A DNA stretch of 55,000 nucleotides from Symbiodinium natans. Lineage: Eukaryota > Sar > Dinophyceae > Suessiales > Symbiodiniaceae. Under the pieces are notes generated by a model, which was given only the letters and a program-made list of their open reading frames with translations, was not told the DNA's origin and did not search any database. Positions 41,262 through 53,031 of the stretch are shown here, in pieces; the first letter of the stretch is position 1; each line of letters begins with the position of its first letter. Location: the NCBI GenBank assembly GCA_905221605.1, contig CAJNDS010002071.1, positions 185,001-240,000 on the forward strand. Reading direction: 5' to 3'. The position numbers were made by a program, and so were the translations under genes.

Positions 41262-44200
41262 TCAAGAGGCCGACAGGTCCATGGCCTGACGAAGATTCAC
41301 GATGAGGGTTGCCCCGGACTCCAGGGCTTTCCTCAAGTCAGGGTGCGTGTGCAACTGCAGCCTCGGGGGCGGGCGTTGTGCAACAAATACCGGTTGCTGC
41401 ACAGAGTTATTCATGCACAACCTCTCCTTCGAAGGAAGTAACCGGCGGTGGCGCCACCGGAACTGACAGTAGGGAGAAGTTGGCAAGCTCAGACATTGCT
41501 GTGAAACAACAGGCCGGGCTGGCTCCCGAGAAGACGGCGTGCAAATAACTATTCGGACAGTTCCTTCCTGCGTGTCGAGAAACTGCTTCAGCACACTGCC
41601 CCGAAAGGGAGATAGGCTGTTGCGAGTACCCTACCGCTCGTTGCGCTGGTTTTGACGGATTTTCTCTGCCACCGCCACCTTTCATCCCCTTTCGCCCCCA
41701 CTGCGGGCGAAAGACCCCCTGTCGTGATCAGATTCCTTGGTTGACCCTCCTTGCCTGTCGCCGCTCCTTGCAGCTCCTTGCAGCCTCCTGGCTTTGAGGG
41801 CCTCGTGCGAGTCACCTCGAACTCATTTCCGGACTTCTGGCTGCAACATGCTGCAACTTTACGGGATTTGGCTTCGGGCGGTGGGGCCACTGCACATGTG
41901 GCAGCCACGTGTTTCGCAGATCGACAACCCACAGTCGGCAGATGTCAACTGCATTGAAGCCCAGAGGCTGGTCACGGGAACTGTTGCACCCACGGGTGAT
42001 GGCATTGTGAGACGACCCCAGCACATGCCATCAAGACAAGGACATGCACCAGTCAGCAACAAGGTCCACGATCGCGTCTGTCACGTTGGGCTTCTTTTGC
42101 GTGACCTGGATCTTCTCATGTGCTTGCACTGCTTGGATGGCTTCGGTGATTTCAGCATGATGCACTCCAGAACCTCTGAGGTCGATGCAGCATTGTTCAG
42201 AATGGTAATGGGAATTTCAACTCCTTTCCGCTTTGGTCGCTGCGCCTGATGAGCTTGCATGCCAATACAACAGCTAGACATCTCTGTGGAGATGCCACTT
42301 TGCCAGCAGCCCGGTCTTGCTAAATTGCAAGCATGCTGCTATTTGTGTGTGTGTCTCAGTGTCTCAACATGGAGACGAGATGATGTTGCCGTTCTGCGTT
42401 GAACATAAATTGCCCCACACCAGAATGTCAGTCTTAACGCCCACCCTGCCAAGCGTAGCATGGCAAACACCGCGGCCTGAAGGAACGACGCTGTTCCGCT
42501 AGTGGCATACAGCCTCAGGCGCAGGCGGTGTGAAAGACAAACTCTCTTCAACCGGAGGCTTTTCCACACATCCAGGGGTTGGACTTATAGCCCATTTCGT
42601 CTAGCAAGGGCAAGTGCTCAAGAATTGTCATCTTGTCCTCCTGACAGCGTGGCTGCAAAACTACGAACTGCAAGCTCATATGACATGAGACCGCAAACAG
42701 CTTCATGGGCTGTGCTCATTAGCGTCCTGTGGGCCTAAAGATAACAGGAGCCTGGCAACTCCGACAAACACGGCAAATCCAGTGAGCGCGGTAGTGCTGA
42801 TGCACCAGCAACACAGCCCGGCAGACCCGCACGGCTCGAACTTAATCTTGATGCCACTTGCAATTATGGATTTCAGGAATGCCTCGACACACACAGAGAG
42901 ATAATTCACAACACACAGATAATTCACTTCAGTAACTTATGCGAGCATGCATCAAGACAAACAGCCTCATGCGCATCGTGTCCGAAGCAGGCCACCTCTC
43001 ATTGAGGTTAAGGGATGTTGGGGGTCCGTGGGGGTCCGTGGGGGTCCAATCAATCGGCAGGCGCTACTAGTAATACTTGCTTCATACTCAGCTTCATACT
43101 CAGCTTCATCCTAAGTGCATCTGCTGCACCTCGCCGGTGCTCTGCATCTCAACTCCGACGCGAGGGTCGGAGCCACTCAGTCGCAGGAAGGAAAACATAG
43201 GGGCCTTGCACATGGTACTGCAATGCAGGTTGTCGAAACTGCACTCTGTGATCAGGCCACGGGTAGGCCTTACATGCAACGAAGTCAAAGTCGTTTACAT
43301 GCACCTTCATCGGTTTGATGTCCTGAGATTCATTCGAAGACCACGCTCGACACGGCACCCACATCGGCAAGCCGCGCCCCCGCAACTGGTAAATTGCACA
43401 CGCAGGTAAATTGCACCGCTCTCCTGGCCAAGCATGACACGTGTGGCCAGCTCGATGAAATTGATGTTGAAGGTCTTCGACACGAACGGTACCTCTTGTG
43501 TGAAGATCCATTCTGAAGTTCAGCATCGGCAAGAGTTTAAGCAGGAGCACGGTTCGTGATGCTCGGACATTGCATTCGATGACTTTCACCGCCCGCATCG
43601 ACCGGCTTCCCGCTTCCTGCATCAAGCCGGTGTCATGAATGCATGAATCAGCATCCTGGAAATTTTGGATGCTGCTCTGTCTCATGCTCTCCCTCCGTTA
43701 GAATCGCAGATTCGCATGCGAGGCACTGCACAGCCCGCATACCTGCGACATGAACTGCACGTTGAAAGGCCCGGAAATATTCAAGGCCTTGCACCTGAGT
43801 TGCTTGTCTCACATGCATTGCCCTCAAGACCACGATGCACCGTTTGCACGAAGTCGATGGGCTTTTGAAAAGTTTCAAGTCTCTTCTGCAGATAAACCAT
43901 AGCACCCCTTCCGTTCATGAAAGTATCCGACATGTCAGGGCCGGACTTGGAACGTCTCGGCATGCAACGCTCACCATCCGTCGGCACTCGTCACACATGT
44001 CGCAGCATCTTCCCACAAGGCGCATGACTGAAACAGTCAGGGCAGGGGTCGGGGCTGGTCTCATTCAAAGTGTATTGCCCTGTTTCGAGCTTCCCTGCAC
44101 CGGGACCACAGACTCAGCGTTCAGTTCTAGTCCAAAAGCCTCGGAAAATTTGAGCTCACACTTCCGACTCGAATTTTGTTACAGCTTCTCACACCATCCG

Positions 44201-47010
44201 GCCAAAAAACTTAGTGGTCACGAGGTCACGCCATGTCACTCCTCTCCTTGAGTGCCCTTTAAAGGCTTGCCTCAAGTCTAAGGTCAACATGCCTTATGTG
44301 AGAGCGCGCATGAGAAACTTCCAGTGCTGCCGTGTCACAACTGTGCGGCGATTTGCATGACACGCCGATTCGTCTCAAGGTACAGGCGCTGGGAAGGCAG
44401 CAGCAAGGTGGCATCACCGCTGTGAGTGCCAGCATCCTGATGTCCCAAAAGTGTTCAGCTTACGGCATCCGGTGCTTTGGGCATTGGCTCTCCTCGACGT
44501 GCTCCGAAATCGCATAGTTGATGATTTCCCCGTTGCACCCAACTCCATCGAACTCGATCTCCCTTGCATTCAGGGACAGATCGCGAAATCTTCTCCTGCC
44601 ACTGTCCGATGTCCGAGGCCTAGCTCCCTCGATGTACTTGGAAATCACCACTGGGAACTCCTGTTCAACCTGAAAGGTGCTTGAGTTCTGGCTGGCACGG
44701 TGTCTCCCAAGAGGTCTGAGAAGTGGACAACTGCCGAAGTGCCCAAGAAGCTTTTCAGCTGCTCCTTAGAAGCTTGGACGGCCTTGGGCTTAGGATGCAA
44801 TTCCCGCCATCACGGCCTCGCTGTCAATGACCCGCATCGCCGCTCCGGAGAGGACGTAGGACGGACGCACCAGCACAGGGAAGCCGACACTGTTCGCGAA
44901 GAACAGCGCTTCCTGTCGAACTGAACAGGGGTCACCAAAACATACCAAAAACAGTCTCGTGCTCAGCACTGAGATTTGCTCCTCGAGCTGCACAAATTCG
45001 GACCACTGAGGCTGGTCGATGTCGAGTTCATCGCACATGCTTGAGAACTTGGAGCGGTCCTGCAGTCGACACGCAGTGCCGTGAAAACTTAGAACTTGCG
45101 GCGTGGTCTCCTCAGCACGATCGATGTTTTGTGCTGCGGTTCCCAGTATTCTGATTCCAAGCTTGTCCAGCTGGGGAGCCAAGTTGTTGGGCCTGCCATG
45201 CGTGCACGTGCTTCCAAAATCTTCCAAAACACTGATGTTCCAGCAAACGGAATCCCAAAGGTAAGCGCGGCTGATTAACGTTTGGCCGCCAACAGACACA
45301 ATAGTGCCTTGAGTGAGCGCATGTGAGCGCTCGCAGCTTCAAGTAGCACAACAAAGCCGGGCTCAAAGCCGGCTCTTACAGGGGGCCCCCGCCATTCGGC
45401 TGCTCAAAGTTGCAAATTTCGCTAACGGTCTCAAGCGTGAGCTCCTCGCTCACGAGATGTCAGGAAAACGCACAACGCCTTCTTCCACTCGTCCTTATCT
45501 ATTGCATGCTGAGGCAAGGTCCTCGAAGTACAGCCGATCACTTTCGTCGTAATCAGTGGAGACCGTTTCGGGGTTGCAATTGATCACCTAAGAGTGGATG
45601 TCATAGCGGGGATAAGCGTGGGGAAACTACACGGGAATAGTTTCTGCGAGTTGCCATTGCTCGATGACCTGTCTCTCGCAGAGTCCTGCAGCACACGAGG
45701 TTCTTAGATTTTCAGAGTACTTTAGATTCAGACGCCAGCTTTCAGCCCTACCTGACTGCAGAAACGGAGCCCCAGTCAAACTCCACCGATGCTCCAATCC
45801 GGTAGCATCCGGATCCAAGCACCTTTACAACCACGGCTGAGGCTCAGTGTAGGATAGTGCAATATAGTGTAGGGCGCAGGGACAGTCGACATCCTGTCGA
45901 GTGGTGCAGAAGGAAGCATGACGGAGCCGAGGGACGATGAATGCCGCTTTCTCGTCCTTGTCAGCGCCCAAGTCAAGTGGGGGAGGAACCTGCAAAGTAT
46001 CGACTTGGGCGAGGATCGACTTGCGCCCATGGCGGGACGATGCCGGGACTGGCAATGCTGTGCTATCAGGACATATCAGGACGCAAGGACAAGCCATGGC
46101 AAGCCTTGGGCCTTGGTCTTGGTCAGGGCATGTCAGGGCACTGTGAGTCGGCGGAGTTTGTCTTGTCACGCTGTGAGTCTCTTCCCATTCCTTCCTCATT
46201 TCCGATCTCGAACCTTTCATGCTTCTGGCCCATGGTTCCGTGTTGCCCGACTCTAGCGGCTACAACGTAGCTCTATGTCCTCTAGGTCTCGAGGCCCTTC
46301 CAGGCAAAAAGACACCCCGAGTCTGCCTCCTTGGACTGCGCACTCATCAGCGAAGGGCTCCACCCTCCGGGAGATGACTGAGTCTTTGCGAGCTTCCTGG
46401 TTGGCAAGGTGAAGCCCGACTCCTCCAAGGGGCAGGTATCCAAGATCGTTACGCTTTGGGGCATTTGGGCTCCTCGTCCAGCTTGCCCCTTCCGAAGGCG
46501 CTGTCATACAGAGAATCCTGCAGAAGTGAGGCGGCAGACCGCCTCAAGCATTCACGATCCGTCAACGCCGCACCTTGTGAGGAGCCAATTTCTCGCTCTT
46601 CAGTGGAGGCACGTCGTGCTGGGTCCCGACGTAAGACAAGTACAAATAATTCCTGGCAGAGCAACAGAGCAGATCAGAGCAGCACACAGAGCCCGCAGCA
46701 GAAGAACCGGCGAGGCAAACGTCTTTGCCGGGAACTCTGCCGCCAGGGTGTCCACCTGCTTCACGCAAGGCCTCGTCGGTCAGTCATCTGAGGCTCAAAA
46801 TCACCAAGGAGACAAGAACCTTTGCTGGGACTCCAGCCGAATGCTCCAGCCAGCACGCAGGTTCATGATTGCTTCTGCATTGCTGCCGACTGCTTTGGCA
46901 ATCTGCCTTCCGACAAGAGACGATGCCCTTCATGTTGGAGTTTTAGAGTCCGGTCTGTGACAGGTGAGGAGCAAAGCTGTGTCAGCTGTGTCCCTGTCCT
47001 GTCGCAGAAT
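41262..47010 (-). other. CPSII middle domain, second synthetase half and MGS-like end, exons
   Basis: Landmarks: VKQLGFCDR (about 47,000), [15 protein letters not shown] (about 46,900), [15 protein letters not shown] (about 46,755), [14 protein letters not shown] (about 46,650), [20 protein letters not shown] (about 45,575), [15 protein letters not shown] (about 45,450), VSVGGQT (to 45,280), [20 protein letters not shown] (45,192-), [19 protein letters not shown] (45,059-44,982), [20 protein letters not shown] (44,913-), VISKYIEGA (to 44,620), [20 protein letters not shown] (44,562-), [20 protein letters not shown] (about 44,430), [12 protein letters not shown] (about 43,590), [19 protein letters not shown] (about 43,480), [20 protein letters not shown] (about 43,190), [14 protein letters not shown] (about 42,880), [12 protein letters not shown] (about 42,510), [14 protein letters not shown] (about 42,090) and the last exon with [19 protein letters not shown], stop at 41,262. 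The start of the second half (the VLGxGxxRIGSS region, expected near 46.3 kb) was not clearly found. Confidence 0.8.
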
Positions 47011-50000
47011 CCGAGCTGTTTCACTCGGCGAAGGAAATCGGGGCCAGCCTCACAGCTTGTCCAAGGCCCTCTCAGACCACGCACAAGTCCACAGCCTGTC
47101 GAGTCCAAGAAATGCCGATGCCTTCTGCAAGCCATCCAGGCTGCCCATTCCCTCCATTCTCCTGCGACCTTGATGCACCTGCACATCACATGACCCCGAG
47201 CAGCGCATGATCACCTCACTGATCACCCTTGAGGCACAGAGAAGAGCTTCGCCAAAAACCATCTGTCGATTTTGGTGAGCTGGTAGACCTGTCAAGGTCT
47301 GCTCTGCCAACAGGGTGTTGCTTCGAGTCTCCTTCCCTCGCCTGCTCGACAGAGTAGTTCTTCTCGAAGGCATGCGCGATCGCCCACATCCGAAGCCTTC
47401 GTTCAAGGCTCAACAATCAATCTTCATCAGATCAACGATGATCAACGTCAGCCTCTGACATTCGAAGTTTCAGCCAGTCCAAGCCGTAAAGGTAAATTGC
47501 GCACACTCCTGAGGGCGTGGCGGTCCTGGATATCTCAATTCCTCCTCGATGTTGCCGTCTTTGGAGACTGCCGCTGACGACCGTGCGCGCAAGTACCTGA
47601 AGAGGGGGGGGTAGACCCAAATCTGGCTCTTTGCACTGCTTCAGTTAGGCGTCTGGCCAACTCCCATCAAAGCCGACGGACCCTTCGTTGACCATGCGCA
47701 ATGCCTACCAGGGCTGTCCGAGGAAAACTTGACTACACCTCTTAGCGCATGCCGCAACCCCGACCCGTGCCCCGTGCCTTCTGAATTGCCTCGGGGAATG
47801 ACCGTGCCATGGACATAACCTCGCCGACACTCTTCATCTGCGTCCCCAGAGTGCGCTCCACAGTGGGGAACTTGTCAATATCCCAGCGAGGGATCTGTCA
47901 GACTCAAAAAACAGGCTCATCGTGCAAAACCCTCTCGCACTCTGGCTGGACGAGTGTACGGCCTTCACAACACAGTAGTCCAAGGAGGGCTCAAAGCACG
48001 CAGTGGTTGAGCGTGTAACTTGATTCCTCAAGCTCACGAGATCGTGACCTGACAAGGACGAAATGCACAAAGCTTCGCCTGGTTCTTTCCCACAGGAGCC
48101 AGGTCAACTGTAGAGTCTTCTTGGGACTGGTTTGATGCAAGGAGCCGAGGGCCAGCTTGGCAGCAACGTAGGCAAGCGGATACCCGGTTGCCTCACCATC
48201 GCAGGTGCCGCAGGTGCTCACAGCTCACCTGTTTTGTGCCTTGGAGGCGAGTGCACTGCTTCTGGAAAGCCGCGCGTTCACCTCGACAATGCGGTAGCCT
48301 GGCACTGCAGTGATACAGAGTCCTTGCATGAGCCATGTCAACCAACATTGCAGCCAGGGCACGGTTTGAATTCGGATCCAAGGCATACTGGATGTTGGCC
48401 TCGCCAACGATACCGAAATGACGAATCACCTTGGCGCGTGCAACCGAAATCCGGCTTGGCATTCTAACTTTGCTTGACTGGCTGGCGCTTACTAAGAGCA
48501 TCACCTTGATAGCAACGGCCCGCAGTCTGTGATACTCATCGTTCGAAAGCGTCTGGGACGGCGCAACCACAATGGACTCGCCTGTGTGTACACCCATTGG
48601 ATCCAGGTTCTCCATGTTACAGACGACCAAGCAGTTGTCCCGGGAATCACGCCTTGCGGTAGCAACGGTAGCAGGGCTCTCCATGTGCATACGGCATATG
48701 TCCCAGCATGTGGCTGCACTGAAAAGCTGGCAGCCAGCGCCGAGAAATTGAGGCATTGGCACCACTTCGTATTCCAGTTCCTTCCATCCCTTCAAGCACT
48801 CATCGATGATGACCTCGCACGCATGAGCAGCCCGTGATCCGCACGCAAACTTACCCTGGCCCTTACGAGTCACATGCCATTCCAATGAAGGAAACATGAA
48901 TTCACAATTTCGTGTGTGGCATGTACGAGCATTGAAGCCGATCCCTGCCAAGGCAAAGCCAAACAACAAACACTACAAACCTCGAAAGGTACAGGCAGCA
49001 GGGTGTGCAGACGGCGTGAGCCCTGGCATCCTGCCTGAGACGAGGTGGCGAAAGCTCGAGTCAGAAGCACCTCCAGGTCTTCCTGCAGGAAACTCAGCTT
49101 GGGCGATGCACTCGTGCAACTGCGTGCTACTTCAAGGCCTCGTTCGACGCAAAGCCACTTCCCAGACCACCCAATGCAAACGCAGCTCGAACAAGCACCT
49201 GAAGCGGGCCATGTTGCAAAAGTGCAATGGCTGGTGAAAATCCAGGCCCCACACCGGAAATCCAATCTCACGGGCGACCTTGCTGGCATGCAAAGTTCCC
49301 AAGCCCAACTGAAGCATGACTACTGCCGCTTTCGATGGTCTCAAAGAACCCTTGCGCAGCACGGGCTACCGATGTGATGCTCACTTGTCTTGCTTAAGAA
49401 GTGTGTTGAAGCACACTTGCCATGTTTGCAGACTTCATTTGCTGGTGCATTTCGAGGATAAGGGATGATAAGGTCGTACTCCTCGATGCTCAGAACTGAC
49501 CATAACAATCCCCAATATGCATCGCATTGCAGCAAGCATGAGGCCGGCGCTTGTCGTGCCTCCTCGAAGGTGTTTGCGCATGCAGACTGCGCGCACTTCT
49601 CGCCGAGACTCTCGACGCCTACCTGGGAAAGTGGTCGGCTCAGAGCAAAGAAAATAGATGATCTTCACATTGGACCTCTTCCCTGCCTTGAAGATCTCGC
49701 GATCTTCCGTTGCAACAATGGAATCGATTTGCGTGCCGAGAACCTCCGCACGATAGACGCACAATGCGATTTGGCTCGCCGCCAGGTCATGTATACTCAT
49801 GTATACTCTCATTCCTAGCAGCATGTCGGCACCTTCACGCCATACTTCTTGAGAGTGCCATCGCGGTGAAGTGCAACTGCACAGTTCAGCGCCGTCTGCC
49901 CACCTAGCAGAAAGAGCCTAGGCCTAGGCCTAGGCCTAGGCCTAGGGAAGCTCACTGTTACTCTCCAGCCCGCAGCGATAGCCTGTCTGGGCTCCCAGCC

Positions 50001-53000
50001 GAATGCGGCAAACAATCCATCCGGTCTCACCTTGTCAATTACCTGCGAGGGAGGGAAAGGGATGGGAGGAAGGAAGGGAGGCACGAAGGAAGGGAGGGCA
50101 GGGAGGGGAGAGAGGGAGAGAGAGGGAGAGGGCGGCTGTCAGTGGTGCACACTTGGGACAAGTGGCAAACAAGCGGCCGGCCTTCGTTACGAACTCCGGT
50201 GTAACCGGGACGAAGTAAATCTGGTCAGCCAAGCCCCGGGATGTTTGGACGGTCGCAATGTTGGGGTTGATCCTGGAATCGATGCTGAACTGCGAGATCT
50301 CCGAAAAGGCTGCCATGGCAGAGGCAGATCAAAATCATGTCGGGGGTGCAGCACCGACTGCACGTGCTGCTCGCGCAGTGCCTTGGCAAGGCAAGCATGG
50401 AGGGCACAGCGGGTTGCAGAGAAGATTTCACGAAGTCGGGCCTTGATGGCCTGGCTCCCGGAGTAATCGAATTCACCAGCTTGCCCGATTGTCAGACCGC
50501 CGGACCCCAGCACCAAGACCTCACAAGCTTCTCGAGCTCACGAATTTGTCGGCACAACAGCTGCTCCGTGTGCACGGTCTCGCCTTTGAAATCGCCTGCG
50601 GGTGCTTGTAACTGATGGTTGTCAAACTCCTTCCTGCCGAGTTCCTCGACACTGCGAAGCCACGAAGCAAAGGCCACCCCCGTCCCTTCCCGGAGCCACC
50701 CCCGTCCCTCCCCGGACGCGCCTCAGAATCTTGAAAAAATCATCGAAGAGAAAGGCAGTGTCCACAGGACCACAGCAGGCCTGCGTCAGCAGGCCGCAAC
50801 CCAGGATCATAGAACGCTGCGAAGGAGCTGTCATGACATGAAGCTAAGGACAGTTGCCCACCTCGGGGTGGAACTGCACTGAAAACCATGGCTTCTCCTG
50901 CGGGGAGCAATACCAGAAGCTCCACGACAGGATTGTGGTGGATTGTGTGATCTGTCCTTGTGGCCAATGCCCTCATTTGAGCCATCGTTTGCATTGGTGA
51001 AAAGGGTGTGCCAACCATCCGGCAGCTTCGAGTCGTCCACAGCGAAGCCGTGGTTCTGAGAGGTGATGTAGCAGCGACCCGTGCGCAGGTCCACGCACGG
51101 CTGGTTCCTCGGCTACGTGTGGCAGCTACCAGTAGGGTCCAGTAGGGTGCACAGTGAGCCCCCACTGTAAGCTCCTGGCACACCTCGGTTGCCGAACTTC
51201 ATCTTGTAGGTTTTGCAACCCGCTGCAAGGGAAAGCAGCTGATGCCCCAAGCAGATGCCGAAAATGGGCAAGTGCGGTCGCTCTTGCATAATTTTTCGGA
51301 GGCAATTCACGGTTGCTTCACACCTGAGTGCGACGACCCCCGGCCCCCTGCCTTGTCACTCTGACGACTTGTTCTTGAGCTCCGCACTTCTCCGGATCGC
51401 CAGGACCATTGCTGATGAAAAGGCCATCGAACTCCTCCAAACGCATCAATCAATAGAAAGGTGTAGACTGCCAACAAGAATCGGCTTGTGTTCGTCAAAC
51501 TACTGTAAGAATTTCACAGCCTTCGGCCTCCTACTGACGGAACGTCTCAATATGGAGCTGTCAGCAAGCCATGCAAGCCAGCCTCCTTGGAGAAGTCATA
51601 GTCCCATGGCACCACCTTCAGGCGGACTCGAAGGTAGTGGATGAAGTACCGCACGATGTTGAGCCTCGATACTTATACTTGCTCCCTCTGGAGCAATCCA
51701 AAACACAAGACACTACCTGAAACGACTCAAGCACGATATCCAGCAAACATCTGAGGGAGTGTTCTTCATGCCACAGTCAACAGCCACCACCAGCGGAGGC
51801 TCACCTAACAGTCCAAAGACCACCCCACGCGAGATCACCGGGCTGGGCACGGGTCTTGGGGAGGCACCCTCATCCGCTTCATCACGGGTGGGCTGATACA
51901 GTTTGGGGCTGGACCTGTGCATCCAGCAATTCTAGGACTGGCCACAGCTCATCAGGCCGCACTGACGGCCCAGCACAGACACTTGGGCCACCAAGTTCTT
52001 CACGTTTGGATCCTACCGCTGACTGGGACATCTTTCTTGTCACTTGGAAGATGGAATCACATGCAAACATGTGAACCCATTTCCAGATAAGCAATCCTCC
52101 CATTGTGGTGCTGCATCACCCCCGACGACCACAGCACCAAGAGCTGATCCTTGGGTGCATGGGCCACAGCAGAGGTTGTTGCCGTCTGCGGCGGCCTTCT
52201 TGTCGAAGACGTTTCGTGATGGCGCGCGTGTCCACGCCAGAAATCCCAGGCACGTTGTGCCTAAGTCCACGACGCGGACGGTCCAGCACGTGTTGTTACA
52301 TTGACTTTCAGCTTTCAGCTGCATTGCTGAGGCCCCTGCTGTTCAAGCCACGTAGACAAGCTCTTCACGGCGGAATAGTGGGATGCCGCGAAAGAATACT
52401 CCGACACTACGACTGCCACGGGATAGATCCGCGATCCCTCGAAATACCTGCGACAATGCAGGGACTAGCGAAAATGAGTCCAAGCGCACAGGCAGCGATC
52501 GTCACCACATCGCGGACCTTGGTATCCCTTGTTCGTCTTTCTCGTCGGGTGGCACGCCATAATTACCGACGATTGGATAGGTCAGCACAAGGATTTGGCC
52601 TCCAAAGGGATTCAACGGTTCAGTTTCGAAAGGTGAAGTCTGAATAATTCCGTATTGGCCTTCGAAGGATGGGTCCGTCAAGGATTCGGGATAGCCCATC
52701 ATCGCCGTGCAGAACACGACCTCTCCAGCAATCGACCTTCGAGCGGCAACTAAGAAGAGCCACAATGCGAAGGCCGAAGGCAAGTGCGAGACTCTGCTGA
52801 TCTCTGACCTCTTCGCTCCGAAGTTGAAGCCGCGCCACCGCTCACCTGCAAGCACTGCAAGCACTGCAAGCACTGCAAGCACTGCAAGCACTGCAAGCAT
52901 CTGCAAGTGCAAGCCCTGGACTTTAACATCCCACAGGGAGGCAGTGTGCGGCCTGATTTCAGTCTCAGTTCGGCAGGCGTTTTCATGGCCTCCTCCCAGG

Positions 53001-53031
53001 CTTTGAACCTCGGGACTGAATCTACTGCCAA
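41262..53031 (-). CDS. CPSII: Carbamoyl-phosphate synthase II, glutamine-hydrolysing (glutaminase-synthetase fusion), many exons
   Basis: The enzyme makes carbamoyl phosphate from glutamine, bicarbonate and two ATP, the first step of pyrimidine synthesis, in the cytosol. Short exons give family sequence in order over 11.8 kb: small-subunit domain and class I glutaminase (53.03-50.85 kb), linker [11 protein letters not shown] (50.76), first ATP-grasp half (50.51-47.8), middle domain (47.7-46.6), second half (45.58-42.84) and an MGS-like end (42.5-41.26). The glutaminase is fused to the synthetase as in CAD and in apicomplexan CPSII. No dihydroorotase or aspartate transcarbamylase follows before the stop at 41,262-41,264. 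The first exon reads [18 protein letters not shown]; its Met is uncertain and further 5' exons may exist. Introns are short (48-139 bp) and mostly GC-AG. Confidence 0.92.
49904..49999 (-). repeat. CPSII intron with palindromic (CCTAGG)5
   Basis: A GC-AG intron between the codons for FAAFG and GQTALNC. It holds five CCTAGG units at 49,917-49,946, each itself a palindrome. Confidence 0.85.
50043..50181 (-). repeat. CPSII intron with long purine/pyrimidine tract
   Basis: A GC-AG intron between VTK and VIDK codons. Plus-strand 50,047-50,132 is almost pure purine (GGGA/GGAA units), so the transcript has a long pyrimidine tract before the acceptor. Confidence 0.85.
50840..53031 (-). other. CPSII small-subunit and glutaminase exons
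   Basis: Checked exons: up to 53,031 to 52,953; 52,845-52,809 ([12 protein letters not shown]); 52,736-52,660 ([20 protein letters not shown]); 52,599-52,518 ([20 protein letters not shown]); 52,447-52,334 ([19 protein letters not shown]); 52,260-52,196 ([16 protein letters not shown]). Approximate: [13 protein letters not shown] (52,013-51,975), [11 protein letters not shown] (51,793-51,758), [18 protein letters not shown] (51,650-51,590), [16 protein letters not shown] (51,425-51,375), [18 protein letters not shown] (51,270-51,215), [19 protein letters not shown] (51,067-51,010), [12 protein letters not shown] (50,885-50,850). The nucleophilic Cys is in GICLGHQ and the His/Glu pair in FHPE, so the glutaminase looks active. 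Confidence 0.85.
52846..52952 (-). repeat. CPSII intron with 9-bp minisatellite
   Basis: A GC-AG intron. Its 3' end is six near-perfect copies of CTGCAAGCA (plus strand, 52,846-52,903); the last copy forms the CTTGCAG acceptor. Confidence 0.85.

Larger units (their letters stand above)
47220..50513 (-). other. CPSII first synthetase half, exons
   Basis: Landmarks from 5' to 3': [20 protein letters not shown] (50,513-), [11 protein letters not shown] (50,381-50,350), [20 protein letters not shown] (50,272-), [15 protein letters not shown] (50,042-50,000), [15 protein letters not shown] (49,903-), [19 protein letters not shown] (49,743-49,687), [18 protein letters not shown] (about 49,600), [18 protein letters not shown] (about 49,180-49,130), [15 protein letters not shown] (about 48,770), [20 protein letters not shown] (about 48,610), [18 protein letters not shown] (48,430-), [15 protein letters not shown] (to 48,240), [15 protein letters not shown] (48,191-), [17 protein letters not shown] (to 47,963), [17 protein letters not shown] (47,894-), [16 protein letters not shown] (about 47,700), [18 protein letters not shown] (about 47,390) and [17 protein letters not shown] (about 47,270). 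These cover the carboxyphosphate ATP-grasp domain and the start of the middle domain. Confidence 0.85.
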
